Made by a program: the position numbers and the translations under genes. From Carnobacterium mobile DSM 4848 (GTDB lineage: Bacteria; Bacillota; Bacilli; Lactobacillales; Carnobacteriaceae), in the NCBI RefSeq assembly GCF_000744825.1, contig NZ_JQMR01000001.1:2403501-2467500 (forward strand): a DNA stretch of 64,000 nt, in the 5' to 3' direction. The notes below the pieces were generated by a model. The model worked only from the letters and a program-made list of their open reading frames with translations, made no database searches and was not told where the DNA came from. Position 1 is the first letter of the stretch. Each line of letters starts with the position of its first letter. Shown piece after piece: positions 15,996-25,238 of this stretch.

Positions 15996-17189
15996 ATGAC
16001 TGAATACAAAACAATGCCGCTTGATCAATACAAAGAAATGTTAGACTTAGCAAGTTATGCCTTTAATATAGAGAAAACAGAAAAACGCGAAAAAGAATTT
16101 AAAGAGCTTTGCTCTGTTTCAGTATGCTATGGGGCTTTTCAAGATGAAACGTTGATGAGCCAGCTTATTGTCCGGCCAATGGAAGTTTACTTACACGGAA
16201 AAACCTTTCCAATGGGAGGGATCGGCTATGTATCAAGTTACCCTGAAAATAGGGGCGGAGGAGATATCGCTCAATTAATGAAGCTGTCATTAGAAAAGAT
16301 GAACGAACAAGACCAGTTGCTCTCCTACTTATCGCCTTTTTCTTATCCGTTTTATCGCAAATACGGTTATGAACAAAGTTTTGATGATATCCAATATACG
16401 ATTGATGTCAGTGAATTGCCGAAAACGCAAAAAACACCGGGAACAATTCGACGTGTTCAATGGGAAGAAGCAAAAGCAACAATGAAAACTCTTTATAAAA
16501 ATCGCTATCAAACCAGTATTGGTCCGCTTAAACGCAATGAGTGGGATTGGGAATTTTTAATGACGTCACGAGAAGAGTCTCATATTGCGTTATATTTGGA
16601 TGAAAAAGGCGAAGCCCAAGGCTATTTAATCTACTCTTTCAAAGGACAAGACGCCAGAACATTTGTCTTGCAAGAAATGGTTTATTTGTCTCATCCAGCC
16701 TTTAGCGGGTTGTGGAATTTTGTGGCTTCGCATAAAGCCACTTTCTATACCTATCTTTATAAAACGGGTGAATCCGAAAAAATAGCTTACTTGTTAGAGA
16801 ACCCAAGAATTAAACAAGAATTAGTTCCTTCAATGATGACACGAATTGTGAATATGGAACAATTTTTGTTAGCTTATCCATTTAAAGAAAGAGCTCCTCA
16901 AACGGTTTATTTGAAAGTCGAAGATCTAGCAGCTCCCTGGAATACCGGAGTTTGGAAGTTGGAATTATACTTGACTGACAGAAAAGTATCTCGGGTGACC
17001 AATGAACAAGAACTTTCCCAAGTTTCGCTTTTATCAGGCACCATTCAAGCTTGGACACAAGTTTTCATGAATTATCGAACGATTGAAGAATTGCACTTTT
17101 TTGAACGGATTCAAGGAGATGAGCAAACACTGGCTGATTTTGCAAAACGAATTCCAGAAGGAACGCCGGTTTTATATGATTATTTTTAG
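15996..17189 (+). CDS. GNAT N-acetyltransferase, Eis family
   Basis: The 397-residue protein has the Eis layout: an N-terminal GNAT domain with acetyl-CoA loop (GIGYVSSYPENRGGGDIAQLM, near residues 70-90), a YPFYRKYGYE motif, a second GNAT-like region, and a C-terminal sterol-carrier-like domain ending in DYF. The free carboxyl end of Eis proteins acts in catalysis. Eis enzymes acetylate amines such as aminoglycosides at several positions; the substrate here is unknown. The ATG at 15996 lies 5 nt after GAGGGAGAG; ATG 15981 overlaps that site. The following dioxygenase gene has its own promoter. Confidence 0.85.
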   Translation: MTEYKTMPLDQYKEMLDLASYAFNIEKTEKREKEFKELCSVSVCYGAFQDETLMSQLIVRPMEVYLHGKTFPMGGIGYVSSYPENRGGGDIAQLMKLSLEKMNEQDQLLSYLSPFSYPFYRKYGYEQSFDDIQYTIDVSELPKTQKTPGTIRRVQWEEAKATMKTLYKNRYQTSIGPLKRNEWDWEFLMTSREESHIALYLDEKGEAQGYLIYSFKGQDARTFVLQEMVYLSHPAFSGLWNFVASHKATFYTYLYKTGESEKIAYLLENPRIKQELVPSMMTRIVNMEQFLLAYPFKERAPQTVYLKVEDLAAPWNTGVWKLELYLTDRKVSRVTNEQELSQVSLLSGTIQAWTQVFMNYRTIEELHFFERIQGDEQTLADFAKRIPEGTPVLYDYF

Positions 17190-17212
17190 TTGAAGCAGAT
17201 TAGTCTTTCTTC

Positions 17213-17241
17213 TTGCAATCTATTCCTTTTCCATATACACT
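17213..17241 (+). promoter_or_regulatory. Promoter of catechol dioxygenase-like gene
   Basis: TTGCAA (17213-17218), a 17-bp spacer and TACACT (17236-17241). The -10 is the left arm of a palindrome. Confidence 0.5.
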
Positions 17242-17258
17242 TATTAAAAGTAAGTGTA
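17236..17258. promoter_or_regulatory. Palindromic operator candidate TACACTTA-N7-TAAGTGTA
   Basis: A perfect 8-bp inverted repeat with a 7-bp spacer covers the -10 and start region of the dioxygenase gene. Its ACTTA/TAAGT half-sites recall the dyad ahead of the other dioxygenase operon (3666-3682), although the spacing differs. Confidence 0.5.
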
Positions 17259-17276
17259 AAGCGAATTGAGGAAGGA

Positions 17277-18143
17277 ATGAAACAAGTGCCTAATTTAAAT
17301 GAAAAGACGCATATTGGAGAAGTTGTTTTAAATGTTGAAAATTTACAAGAGATGAAACAGTTCTATCAAACTGTTATTGGAATGGATATAAAATTTGAAA
17401 CACCATCAGCGGTTTCTTTTGGTGCAAAAGAAGATCAAACGATTTTGTTAACAATGCAAGTTGTTTCAGCAAACAAGCCTAACGTTCGTTCGACAGGATT
17501 GTATCATTTGGCTCTTTTGTTGCCTACTCGACAAGACTTAGGTGAGATGCTGTATCATCTCCTCGTTTCTGGTTACCCGCTGACCGGTGCCAGTGATCAT
17601 GGCTATAGCGAAGCTCTTTATCTGGATGATCCTGAAGGAAATGGGATTGAAATCTATTGGGATAAACCTAAATCTGAGTGGGACATTCGTCCAGATGGCC
17701 AAATTGCAGGCGTAACAAATCCAATGGATGCAGATAGTGTGATCGCTGAAGCTAAAGAAACGTTCAGTCACTTGCCTTCAGGAAGTTCTATCGGACATGT
17801 GCATTTATTTGTAGCTGACTTGAGTGAGACTGAAGCTTTTTACAAGAATTTATTGGGATTTGAATTAAAATTTGATTTTGGCGCACAAGCAAAGTTTTTT
17901 GCAGCTGGTGAATACCATCATCAAATCGGAGCAAATACTTGGGCGGGAAAAGGAATTCCAGCAGCTAAAAAAGGGACTCGCGGTTTGGCGTATTATACAA
18001 TCGTAGTTCCAGTTAAAGAAGACTTTTCCCGTATTCAAACATCTTTAACAAACAAACAGTATGAATACCAGATAGATAAAGAGAGAGGCGTTCTTTCATT
18101 GGAAGACCCCAATGGAATTACAGTGAAAATCCTACAAGCATAA
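17277..18143 (+). CDS. catE: Catechol-2,3-dioxygenase-like VOC protein
   Basis: The 288-residue protein resembles Bacillus subtilis CatE (YfiE) in length and layout: two VOC domains, the first with THIGEVVLNVENLQEMKQFYQTVIGM and GLYHLALLLP, the second with SIGHVHLFVADLSETEAFYKNLLGF and YHHQIGANTWAGKG. His and Glu metal ligands are in place (HIGEV, GIEIYWD). It would cleave catechol rings with Fe(II) and oxygen in the cytosol. ATG 17277 has GAGG five bases upstream; GTG 17286 is an equally spaced alternative after AAGGA. No catD partner is present. Regulation by a thiol-based repressor is suggested by the promoter palindrome but unproven. Confidence 0.75.
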   Translation: MKQVPNLNEKTHIGEVVLNVENLQEMKQFYQTVIGMDIKFETPSAVSFGAKEDQTILLTMQVVSANKPNVRSTGLYHLALLLPTRQDLGEMLYHLLVSGYPLTGASDHGYSEALYLDDPEGNGIEIYWDKPKSEWDIRPDGQIAGVTNPMDADSVIAEAKETFSHLPSGSSIGHVHLFVADLSETEAFYKNLLGFELKFDFGAQAKFFAAGEYHHQIGANTWAGKGIPAAKKGTRGLAYYTIVVPVKEDFSRIQTSLTNKQYEYQIDKERGVLSLEDPNGITVKILQA

Positions 18144-18156
18144 TTCATTTTATTGA

Positions 18157-18195
18157 CCAGAAAAGGCTTTGGCTTTTTCTGGTTGTTTATTTTTG
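18157..18195 (+). terminator. Intrinsic terminator after catE-like gene
   Basis: CCAGAAAAG and CTTTTTCTGG form a stem around a short loop, followed by a T-rich tract. Confidence 0.75.
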
Positions 18196-18249
18196 ATTTT
18201 ATCCGTAAAAAACTAACAAAAAGTTGCGGCTTTTGTTTCTTTAACTGAA

Positions 18250-18365
18250 ATATCTATGCTATGATCAAGCTAAAAGACCGGACTTAAAAGAGCCAGTATC
18301 AATAAACAAATTTAGAAAAAAGCGAAATCATGCTGGTGGTTAAGCTGCCCATGAGCTTTTTTATT
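18250..18365 (+). ncRNA. Possible structured leader or small RNA ending in a terminator
   Basis: A stem joins AAAAAAGC (near 18315) to GCTTTTTT (near 18356), extended by CATG/CATG pairing, and leads into a T-rich tract about 45 nt before the serine hydrolase start. A TATGCT/TATGAT tract near 18255-18264 could be a -10. This might be an attenuator of the downstream gene or a separate RNA. I do not recognise the fold as a known riboswitch. Confidence 0.35.
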
Positions 18366-18409
18366 TTAAAGGTATCGTTAAGAGAAGTTGAAGAAAGGAA
18401 GAGAGCCGT

Positions 18410-19429
18410 ATGTACGACAACACTAGGAAACTGATCCGACACTTTACCGAAGACGGCACATTGCCTGGAGCAAGTTATGCTTTTATCAATCAACAAGAAA
18501 CCAGGCAATATCGTGAGGGTCTAGCAGCGTTGATTCCTCATAAAGAACCTATCATAGAAAACCAGCAATATGATGTGGCTTCTTTGACAAAAGTCATGCT
18601 GACAACCACGGTTATTTTGCAATTATTGGAGAACAGGGTATTGGCTCTGGATGCCTCCGTACAGACTTACTTACCAGATTTAAGTGCCGGACAAGTCACG
18701 CTTCGTCATTTACTGACACACACTTCTGGGTTAAATGGATTTATTCCCAATCGCAATGCGTTATCAGCAAGTGAATTAAAAGCAGCTTTATTGAGAGTGC
18801 CAGTGGAAGACTCTTTCGGAATAGAAGCGAAGTATACCGATACGAATATGATCTTATTAGGGTATATTATTGAAGTCATTGAAAAGGAAACGCTAAGTGC
18901 TGTTTTTGAAAAGCGAGTGATCCAGCCTCTAAATTTGCGGTATTCAACCTTTCATCCAGCAGACCTGGCCCAATGTGCTCCAACAGAAAAACAACCGGAT
19001 CGCGGTGTGATCAGAGGAGTGGTACATGACCCCAAAGCGTTAGTATTAGGCGATCATTGCGGCAGTGCGGGGTTGTTTTCTACGTTGAACGATGTTTCGC
19101 GCTTTAGCCAGATGCTGCTTCAAAAAGGGCAGTTAGACGGTATTCGTATCTTGCAGGAATCAACCGTTGATCAATTGTCACAAGATTGGACGCCAAATGG
19201 GAAATTAGAACGCTCTTTAGGCTGGGATTTAAAAGTCAGAAAGAAAGACTGCTACCTTTTTCATACTGGTTTTACGGGTACGTTTATTTTATTGGATATA
19301 AAAAAGCAAACAGCTTTTGTTTTTTTGTCTAACCGCGTTCATCCAACTAGTGATACACCGGTGTATCTCAAGAAACGAGATCAATTGATCGATACGTATT
19401 TTGCAGAAAAAGAAGCAGAAATACTTTAA
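18410..19429 (+). CDS. Serine hydrolase, class C beta-lactamase/penicillin-binding-like
   Basis: The 339-residue protein has the SxxK motif as VASLTKVM near residue 60, with the serine as nucleophile, the second motif as YTDTN near residue 143 (Tyr as general base), and HTG as FHTGFTGT near residue 285. The HLLTHTSGLNGF block is typical of the family. There is no signal peptide, so it acts in the cytosol or is exported by another route. Family members are esterases, D-aminopeptidases or carboxypeptidases; the substrate is unknown. The ATG at 18410 follows a GGAAGAGAG ribosome site. Confidence 0.85.
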   Translation: MYDNTRKLIRHFTEDGTLPGASYAFINQQETRQYREGLAALIPHKEPIIENQQYDVASLTKVMLTTTVILQLLENRVLALDASVQTYLPDLSAGQVTLRHLLTHTSGLNGFIPNRNALSASELKAALLRVPVEDSFGIEAKYTDTNMILLGYIIEVIEKETLSAVFEKRVIQPLNLRYSTFHPADLAQCAPTEKQPDRGVIRGVVHDPKALVLGDHCGSAGLFSTLNDVSRFSQMLLQKGQLDGIRILQESTVDQLSQDWTPNGKLERSLGWDLKVRKKDCYLFHTGFTGTFILLDIKKQTAFVFLSNRVHPTSDTPVYLKKRDQLIDTYFAEKEAEIL

Positions 19430-19509
19430 CTTTTAAATGAAAGCAATGTAAAATCGTTTTCAATTATGGTAAGATAAAAAAGAAGTATGCATATGGGAGG
19501 AACGTAAAA

Positions 19510-20466
19510 ATGAACGAACCATTGTTTTTAAAAGCTGTTTTACAAGAAAAAATCTGGGGCGGTACAAAATTAAGAGATGTCTTTGGCTATGATTTACCCA
19601 GTGATAAGGTAGGAGAATGTTGGGCTATCAGTGCTCATCCAAATGGTCCTAGCACAGTATTAAATGGTCCTTATCAAGGAATGACATTGGCAGAAGTCTG
19701 GGAAAAACACCGTGATGTTTTCGGCAATGCCAAAGGAGACGTCTTCCCATTATTAACTAAAATATTAGATGCGAACGATGACTTATCGGTACAAGTGCAT
19801 CCAGACGATGCTTATGGAATGGAACACGAAGGCGAGTTAGGAAAAACAGAATGCTGGTATGTGATCGATGCCGATGAAGGAGCAGAAATCATTTATGGGC
19901 ATCATGCTCAATCAAAAGAAGAATTAGAAACCATGATTCGTGAAGGCAAATGGGACGATTTATTGCGCCGCATCAAAGTAAAAAAAGGTGATTTCTTCTT
20001 TGTTCCAAGCGGAACGATCCATGCGATCGGATCAGGGATCATGATTCTGGAAACGCAACAATCTAGTGATACAACTTACCGGGTCTATGACTATGATCGC
20101 AAAGGCGATGATGGAAAGCCAAGAGAACTGCACATTCAACAATCAGTTGATGTGACAACAGTTCCGCATGTGGATGCAGCAACAGATATCCAAACAGAAA
20201 AACGGGAAAATGTCGAAATTACAACCTATGTAAAAACGGATTTCTTTGATGTATACCAATGGGATATTACAGGAAAAGCAGCATTTGAAGCTACAGCACC
20301 TTATACTCTAGTGAGTGTTTTAGAAGGTGAAGGAACGTTGTCTGTTGAAGCAGGGGACTATCCATTACACAAAGGAACGCATTTCATTTTGCCAAATGAA
20401 ATCAAACATTGGACAATTGACGGCACACTGCAAATTATTGCCTCAACACCAGGAACGAAACTTTAA
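19510..20466 (+). CDS. manA: Mannose-6-phosphate isomerase, class I
   Basis: The 318-residue cupin enzyme interconverts mannose-6-phosphate and fructose-6-phosphate. The zinc-binding segment VQVHPDDAYGMEHEGELGKTE carries the Gln, His and Glu ligands, and GDFFFVPSGTIHAIGSG supplies the second cupin block with its His. Length agrees with the short Firmicute form. The ATG at 19510 follows GGGAGGAA. It is flanked by its own promoter region and a strong terminator. Confidence 0.95.
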   Translation: MNEPLFLKAVLQEKIWGGTKLRDVFGYDLPSDKVGECWAISAHPNGPSTVLNGPYQGMTLAEVWEKHRDVFGNAKGDVFPLLTKILDANDDLSVQVHPDDAYGMEHEGELGKTECWYVIDADEGAEIIYGHHAQSKEELETMIREGKWDDLLRRIKVKKGDFFFVPSGTIHAIGSGIMILETQQSSDTTYRVYDYDRKGDDGKPRELHIQQSVDVTTVPHVDAATDIQTEKRENVEITTYVKTDFFDVYQWDITGKAAFEATAPYTLVSVLEGEGTLSVEAGDYPLHKGTHFILPNEIKHWTIDGTLQIIASTPGTKL

Positions 20467-20474
20467 AAGACGTT

Positions 20475-20524
20475 AAAAAAACCACCGACCTAAACGATTT
20501 TTTTCGTTCAGATCGGTGGTTTTT
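20475..20524 (+). terminator. Intrinsic terminator after manA
   Basis: AAAACCACCGA and TCGGTGGTTTT pair around a 25-nt loop and end in T-rich sequence. A family-1 repeat element starts immediately after it. Confidence 0.85.
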
Positions 20525-20526
20525 AG

Positions 20527-20810
20527 TTGTACAATATTTGACGTTGGTCAGTGACAAAACTGATTTTCTTCTCATTCAAAACAATTTGGAAACACATCTC
20601 AAAAATTTTTGGAGGAATAGGGAGTTGCTTGTAGCCATGGAAAAGGATACAAGGAGAATTACTTAGCGTTAGGCTTTAGTCGCTACGCTGAGTTTGAACT
20701 TGTAAGTTTTGAGACACGTTCTTCGGCTCAAAACGGTCCCATGGCTTTCCACAAGCAACCCCGTAGTCCGGAAGAAATTTTCTCACCAACGCTAGAAAAT
20801 AAAGAACCGT
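20527..20810 (+). repeat. Family-1 dispersed structured element, copy A
   Basis: This is one of four full copies (A 20.5 kb, B 42.8 kb, C 53.7 kb, D 29.3 kb). The outer arms are CGTTGGT (20542-20548) and ACCAACG (20785-20791). Inside these, GTTGCTTGT...GCCATGG pairs with CCATGGC...ACAAGCAAC, and two inner hairpins follow (ACTTAGCGT with ACGCTGAGT, GTTTTGAG with CTCAAAAC). It has no reading frame of note and no homology to a transposase. It lies between the convergent genes manA and gatD. Arm changes in the other copies are mostly matched on the opposite arm. Confidence 0.85.
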
Positions 20811-20816
20811 TTTTAG

Positions 20817-21494
20817 TTACGCGAATAAGACTTCAGCCTCTTGAGGGAACCGTTTCTTAACGGCTTCTTTTAGAATACGATCAGTCAAAGACACATTGCG
20901 AACTAAGATAGGCCCATGAAGATAAGAACAATAAGTTTGCTTGTAATGGGCGCCTTCTGTTTTATCTTCGCCATTGTTCCCTTGACCAACTTCAACTATG
21001 CCTAAGGGTTTGACATTTTCACCTAAGAAAGTCCGACCGTTGTGGTTTTCAAATCCTTTATAGGTTTCACCAAACTCGTCATTTTTAATCACGATATCAC
21101 CGATGAAACGATTGTTTTCTTGATTGAGCGTGTAGTGATCTAGAGCACCAGCACCTTCAATTTTATTGCCGGCAGCATCCACATAATAATGGCCCAGTAA
21201 TTGGAATCCACCGCAAATACCGACCATTACACCATCGTTTTCAATGTAAGTGGCAATATCTTCTTTTTTATTTTGCAAATCTTTTGAAACAATGCGTTGT
21301 TCAAAATCTTGACCGCCGCCAAAGAAAACTAAATCATATTTAGTTGGATCAAAAGCTTGATCTAAACTGATGATTTCCGTATCAAAGGTAATGCCATACT
21401 GTTTTGCACGATGCTGCAGCATCAATAAATTGCCGTTATCCCCATATGTGTTCAATAAATTTCCATAAAGATGACAAACTTTCAACTCAACCAT
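20817..21494 (-). CDS. gatD: Lipid II isoglutaminyl synthase, glutaminase subunit GatD
   Basis: The 225-residue class I glutamine amidotransferase-like subunit releases ammonia from glutamine for MurT, which amidates the D-Glu of lipid II. The catalytic Cys94 lies in [12 protein letters not shown] and His193 in YLHGPIL. The start is ATG 21494, placed 1 nt after the murT stop, with AAGGAGG ahead of it; the frame continues to 21530 inside murT without support. The two genes form one transcript and encode one complex. Amidated peptidoglycan is needed for efficient cross-linking in Gram-positive cocci and lactobacilli. Confidence 0.95.
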   Translation of the reverse strand: MVELKVCHLYGNLLNTYGDNGNLLMLQHRAKQYGITFDTEIISLDQAFDPTKYDLVFFGGGQDFEQRIVSKDLQNKKEDIATYIENDGVMVGICGGFQLLGHYYVDAAGNKIEGAGALDHYTLNQENNRFIGDIVIKNDEFGETYKGFENHNGRTFLGENVKPLGIVEVGQGNNGEDKTEGAHYKQTYCSYLHGPILVRNVSLTDRILKEAVKKRFPQEAEVLFA

Positions 21495-21495
21495 C

Positions 21496-22845
21496 TTACA
21501 TGCCTCCTTCAATATAATGTTGATTGGCAAGTTCTTTGCGCAATTGCAAGACAGCTGTATAAGTTGCTAATACGTGAATTTTCTTAGTAGGCGCGTCTTT
21601 GAAACTCTTGATCAAATCAGTCAATTCAGGAATGACTTGCAGTTCTTCTGCTGGTACACCGGCAACTTCGATCCGAGTTTTGATATCTTCCACTCGCTCA
21701 CCGCTGACTGTAAATTGCTTGATAGTCATATCGGTGATGCTTTCGTAATTTGCGTCCCAAATCCAACTGATATCCGTTCCGTCCGCAGCATTGGCATTTA
21801 AAATAGAAACAAAAGAAAACGGCTCAGGATCGCGGGCGATCATATCTAACACTTGGTTTAACCCAACGGGATTTTTCACCAAATTGACTGTAATTTCTTT
21901 GTCCTCAATGTTAATAATTTCTTGCCGGCCAAATACCCGTTTAGCAGATTGAAATCCGCTTCTTATCTGATCAGGGGATACATCAAAAATCCGGCCAATG
22001 CTGTAAGCAGCTAAAGCATTATAAATGTTATACTGACCGCCAATGTTGATTTCAAAAGGTTCACCATCAATGATAAAACGCGAAGATTGGTGATCCATCT
22101 TTAGAATATCTGTCATACGGTAAGTTAGTTCAGGACGTTTAAATCCACAATGCGGACAATAGTATTTTCCAAGGTTACTGTAAGAGATGAATTTGTAATG
22201 TAAAATATGATGACATTGCGGGCAAAGGACTCCATCGGTATTATAATGAGCTTGCATTTCCCCGTCAGGCAAATGATCAAAGCCAAAATAAACCCGTTTA
22301 TTGACCGTTTCTTTTGAATTAAAAATCGGAGCATCACCGTTGCTGACGATCAAAGCCTCAGGTGCTAGCGCAGCACCGTCCAACATCAATTGATAAGTGG
22401 TATAGATTTCACCATAACGATCCATTTGATCGCGGAAAACATTGGTGAAAACAATCGCTTTTGGTTTGACATATTTCGTTACGTGAACCAAACTAGCTTC
22501 ATCGACCTCTAAAATAGCTACTTTGTTTTTTTTATTAGTTGTATAAGTGTGGTGTGTCAAGAAAGTCGAAACGATCCCTTGCTGCATATTTGCACCTGTT
22601 GGATTAGTAATGATATCTGGGTATTTTTGTTTCAACACTTGATAAGTCAAAGCTGTTGTTAATGTTTTTCCATTTGTCCCAGTCACGATTACGACTTCGT
22701 AATCTTTAGACAATGCGCCTAAAACGGTAGGATCCAGCTTTTGTGTTAACATGCCTGGATAACTGCTGCCTCCTTTAAAAAAGGTATGGAGTCCCCATCT
22801 AGTTGTTTTTCCTACCATAATGGCAAATGCGTTACGTATACTCAA
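21496..22845 (-). CDS. murT: Lipid II isoglutaminyl synthase, Mur ligase-like subunit MurT
   Basis: The 449-residue protein has the Mur ligase central domain with ATP loop [11 protein letters not shown], a zinc-ribbon insertion (CPQC near residue 205 and CPHCG about 20 residues later) that distinguishes MurT from MurC-F ligases, and the C-terminal DUF1727 region ([14 protein letters not shown]). The start is TTG 22845: GGAGG lies 8 nt ahead of it, while the longer frame begins inside the ribosome site. It acts at the inner membrane face with GatD. An extended -10 (TGCTAAAAT on the minus strand, near 22905-22915) is a possible promoter. Confidence 0.95.
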   Translation of the reverse strand: MSIRNAFAIMVGKTTRWGLHTFFKGGSSYPGMLTQKLDPTVLGALSKDYEVVIVTGTNGKTLTTALTYQVLKQKYPDIITNPTGANMQQGIVSTFLTHHTYTTNKKNKVAILEVDEASLVHVTKYVKPKAIVFTNVFRDQMDRYGEIYTTYQLMLDGAALAPEALIVSNGDAPIFNSKETVNKRVYFGFDHLPDGEMQAHYNTDGVLCPQCHHILHYKFISYSNLGKYYCPHCGFKRPELTYRMTDILKMDHQSSRFIIDGEPFEINIGGQYNIYNALAAYSIGRIFDVSPDQIRSGFQSAKRVFGRQEIINIEDKEITVNLVKNPVGLNQVLDMIARDPEPFSFVSILNANAADGTDISWIWDANYESITDMTIKQFTVSGERVEDIKTRIEVAGVPAEELQVIPELTDLIKSFKDAPTKKIHVLATYTAVLQLRKELANQHYIEGGM

Positions 22846-23189
22846 TTGAGTTTCCTCCAATAAATAAAATAATGAGAACAGATAATTTGCTGCTACTTTT
22901 TCATTTTAGCACAATTTTTTTGAAAGAATATTAAAATTACTTAACTTGTTTGATTCTATAGATAAATTTAATGAATTTGATCGCCAAAAAACGGAGAATT
23001 CTGATTATAAAGGAAGCGAGTTGACAATTAGGGATGAGAATTTCTTTGTCTTGAAAAACAGAAAATATGGGAGCTGTTCTGTTGCAAATAAGCCTCTTTC
23101 CATTTTTCTTTTACAAATTTAATGCAAAATTCACAAAATTACCGTATAATTCTAAGAGATTCCTATGAAAGAAAAGAGGATTTAAAATT
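22846..23189. other. Divergent promoter region between murT and tdk
   Basis: No gene is seen. The left part carries the probable murT promoter on the minus strand. A TATAAT at about 23146-23151 is the probable -10 for tdk, with a weak -35. Confidence 0.5.
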
Positions 23190-23759
23190 ATGGCTCAACT
23201 TTTTTTCAAATACGGTGCAATGAACAGCGGAAAAACCATTGAGATTCTTAAAGTGGCATATAACTATGAAGAACAAGACAAACCTGTTGTTCTTATGACA
23301 AGCGGTTTGGATAATCGAGATGAAGTGGGCATTATTTCTAGCCGGATCGGTTTGCGGCGTGAAGGGATTTCGATCTTTGATGATACCAATATTTATGAAA
23401 CTATTCAAGAACTTGATTTCAAGCCTGCTTGTGTATTAATTGATGAAGCACAATTTTTAATGAAAACACATATTTTTCAATTAGCTCAAATCGTGGATGA
23501 TCTTGATATTCCTGTTATGGCCTTTGGTTTGAAAAATGATTTTAAAAATGAGTTGTTTGAAGGTTCTAAATACCTATTACTTTATGCAGATAAGATTGAA
23601 GAGATGAAAACAATCTGCTGGTATTGTCACAGAAAAGCCATTATGAACATGCGGATGATCAATGGTAAACCTGTCTATGCAGGCGAACAAATTCAAATCG
23701 GCGGAAATGAAAGTTACTTTCCCGTTTGCCGTAAACACTATATCCACCCACCCCTTTAA
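23190..23759 (+). CDS. tdk: Thymidine kinase
   Basis: The 189-residue type II thymidine kinase phosphorylates thymidine with ATP in pyrimidine salvage. Visible are the P-loop [10 protein letters not shown], the Walker B-like LIDEAQFL with the catalytic Glu, a zinc site starting at ICWYC and ending at CRKH, and the lasso-loop segment [16 protein letters not shown]. The ATG at 23190 follows AGAGGA. The short intergenic region before prfA is filled with hairpin repeats instead of the rpmE gene found there in some Bacilli. Confidence 0.95.
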   Translation: MAQLFFKYGAMNSGKTIEILKVAYNYEEQDKPVVLMTSGLDNRDEVGIISSRIGLRREGISIFDDTNIYETIQELDFKPACVLIDEAQFLMKTHIFQLAQIVDDLDIPVMAFGLKNDFKNELFEGSKYLLLYADKIEEMKTICWYCHRKAIMNMRMINGKPVYAGEQIQIGGNESYFPVCRKHYIHPPL

Positions 23760-23763
23760 AACA

Positions 23764-24115
23764 GGATGTGGAGCGCTCTCGTTCAGCTCAGACAGAAAAT
23801 TAGGAAACTTGAGAGAAATGTTTCATTTCCAGAAAGATTATCTATTTTGACGAGAAACTGTGGCAAGCAGCTCAACTATAAGGATGCGAAGTGCCACATG
23901 GGAGTTTCGATTCAAAATTAGGAAACTTGAGGGAAATGTTTCATTTCCAGAAAGATTATCTATTTTGACGAGAAACTGTGGCAAGCAGCTCAACTAAAAG
24001 GATGCGGAGTGACCCGGATAGAAACACAGAGATTTTAGGAACTTTCCAAGCAAGATCAACCTGAGCATTGCTGAAAGTTATCTAATTTGCCAAATGCCGC
24101 ATGAGAGTTCCTTAA
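23764..24115. repeat. Family-2 hairpin cluster, locus 1 (three modular units)
   Basis: Three units start with GGATGYGRAG at 23764, 23882 and 24000 (spacing 118). Unit 2 is type alpha: GTGCCACA pairs with TGTGGCA, AGTTTC with GAAACT, TCAAAAT with ATTTTGA, and GGAAATG-TTT-CATTTCC forms the tip. Unit 3 is type beta, with an AACTTTC/GAAAGTT stem and AGCAA/TTGCT. Unit 1 begins like the gamma unit of locus 2 and continues as alpha, so it is a hybrid. The cluster lies directly after tdk. Confidence 0.85.
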
Positions 24116-24161
24116 ATAAAAAGACAGCAGCAGTAAACTATGAAAAAAGGAGAATTTCGGT

Positions 24162-25238
24162 ATGTTTGATAGATTAGCTAGCGTCGAAGGACGTTACGAA
24201 GAACTGAATGAATTGTTGAGTGATCCTGAAGTAGTCAGTGACACAAAACGATTAATGAAACTGACGAAAGAAGAAGCTGGACTACGTGAAACAGTAGCCA
24301 CTTATCGTCGATATAAAGCGGTCGAACAAGACATTGCAGATACAGAAGAAGTCTTAGGAGAAACTTCTGATCCTGAAATGACAGAAATGGCTAAAGAAGA
24401 ATTAGCAGAATTAAAAAATGAAAAAACTGAAATTGAAGAAAAAATGAAAGTCTTGATGCTTCCTAAAGATGAAAATGATGATCGTAATATCATTATGGAA
24501 ATTCGAGGAGCAGCCGGAGGAGACGAAGCAGCGCTATTCGCAGGCGATTTATTCGGCATGTACCAAAAATACGCTGATGCACAAGGCTGGAAAACAGAAG
24601 TGTTAGATGCCAATATTACAGGAATCGGCGGATACAAAGAAGTTACGTTAATGATCACCGGAGAAAATGTGTATTCAAAATTAAAATACGAAAATGGCGC
24701 GCATCGTGTTCAACGTGTTCCATCAACGGAATCACAAGGACGGATCCATACTTCAACAGCAACCGTTATGGTAATGCCGGAAGCTGAAGAAGTAGAACTG
24801 GATATTGCCGATAAAGACATTCGGACAGATATTTATCATGCCAGCGGAGCAGGTGGACAGCACGTTAATAAAACAGCTTCGGCTGTTCGTTTAACCCATT
24901 TACCGACAGGAATAGCTGTTGCTATGCAAGATGCTCGTTCACAAATTCAAAACCGCGAAAAAGCGATGAAAGTCTTGCGGGCTCGCGTCTATGACCATAT
25001 TCAACATGAAGCGCAAAGTGCGATCGATATGGAACGTAAATCAGCAGTAGGTACTGGAGATCGTTCAGAGAGAATTCGAACCTATAACTTTCCGCAAAGC
25101 CGCGTAACCGATCATAGAATTGGCTTAACCATTCAAAAATTAGAACAAATTTTAAATGGCAAACTCGATGAAATCATTGATGCTTTGATTTTGCATGATC
25201 AAACAGCCAAAATGGAGCAGCTCAAAGATGAAAATTGA
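24162..25238 (+). CDS. prfA: Peptide chain release factor 1
   Basis: The 358-residue class I release factor reads UAA and UAG. The codon-recognition PxT motif is PST in [14 protein letters not shown], and the catalytic GGQ is in [11 protein letters not shown]. The glutamine of GGQ is methylated by PrmC, whose gene overlaps the prfA end by 11 bp. Length is normal. The ATG at 24162 follows GGAGA. Together with prmC and the ywlC-like gene it forms a translation-linked operon conserved in Bacilli. Confidence 0.97.
   Translation: MFDRLASVEGRYEELNELLSDPEVVSDTKRLMKLTKEEAGLRETVATYRRYKAVEQDIADTEEVLGETSDPEMTEMAKEELAELKNEKTEIEEKMKVLMLPKDENDDRNIIMEIRGAAGGDEAALFAGDLFGMYQKYADAQGWKTEVLDANITGIGGYKEVTLMITGENVYSKLKYENGAHRVQRVPSTESQGRIHTSTATVMVMPEAEEVELDIADKDIRTDIYHASGAGGQHVNKTASAVRLTHLPTGIAVAMQDARSQIQNREKAMKVLRARVYDHIQHEAQSAIDMERKSAVGTGDRSERIRTYNFPQSRVTDHRIGLTIQKLEQILNGKLDEIIDALILHDQTAKMEQLKDEN

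Noticed and set aside
19445-19480. cre site before manA (TGTAAAATCGTTTTCA)
   Set aside because: It resembles a cre dyad, but has extra bases around the CG and does not match the consensus spacing.
20527-20810. Family-1 element as a classical MITE with target duplication
   Set aside because: Inverted ends are present, but I could not find flanking direct repeats at the full copies; left open in the findings and not called mobile.
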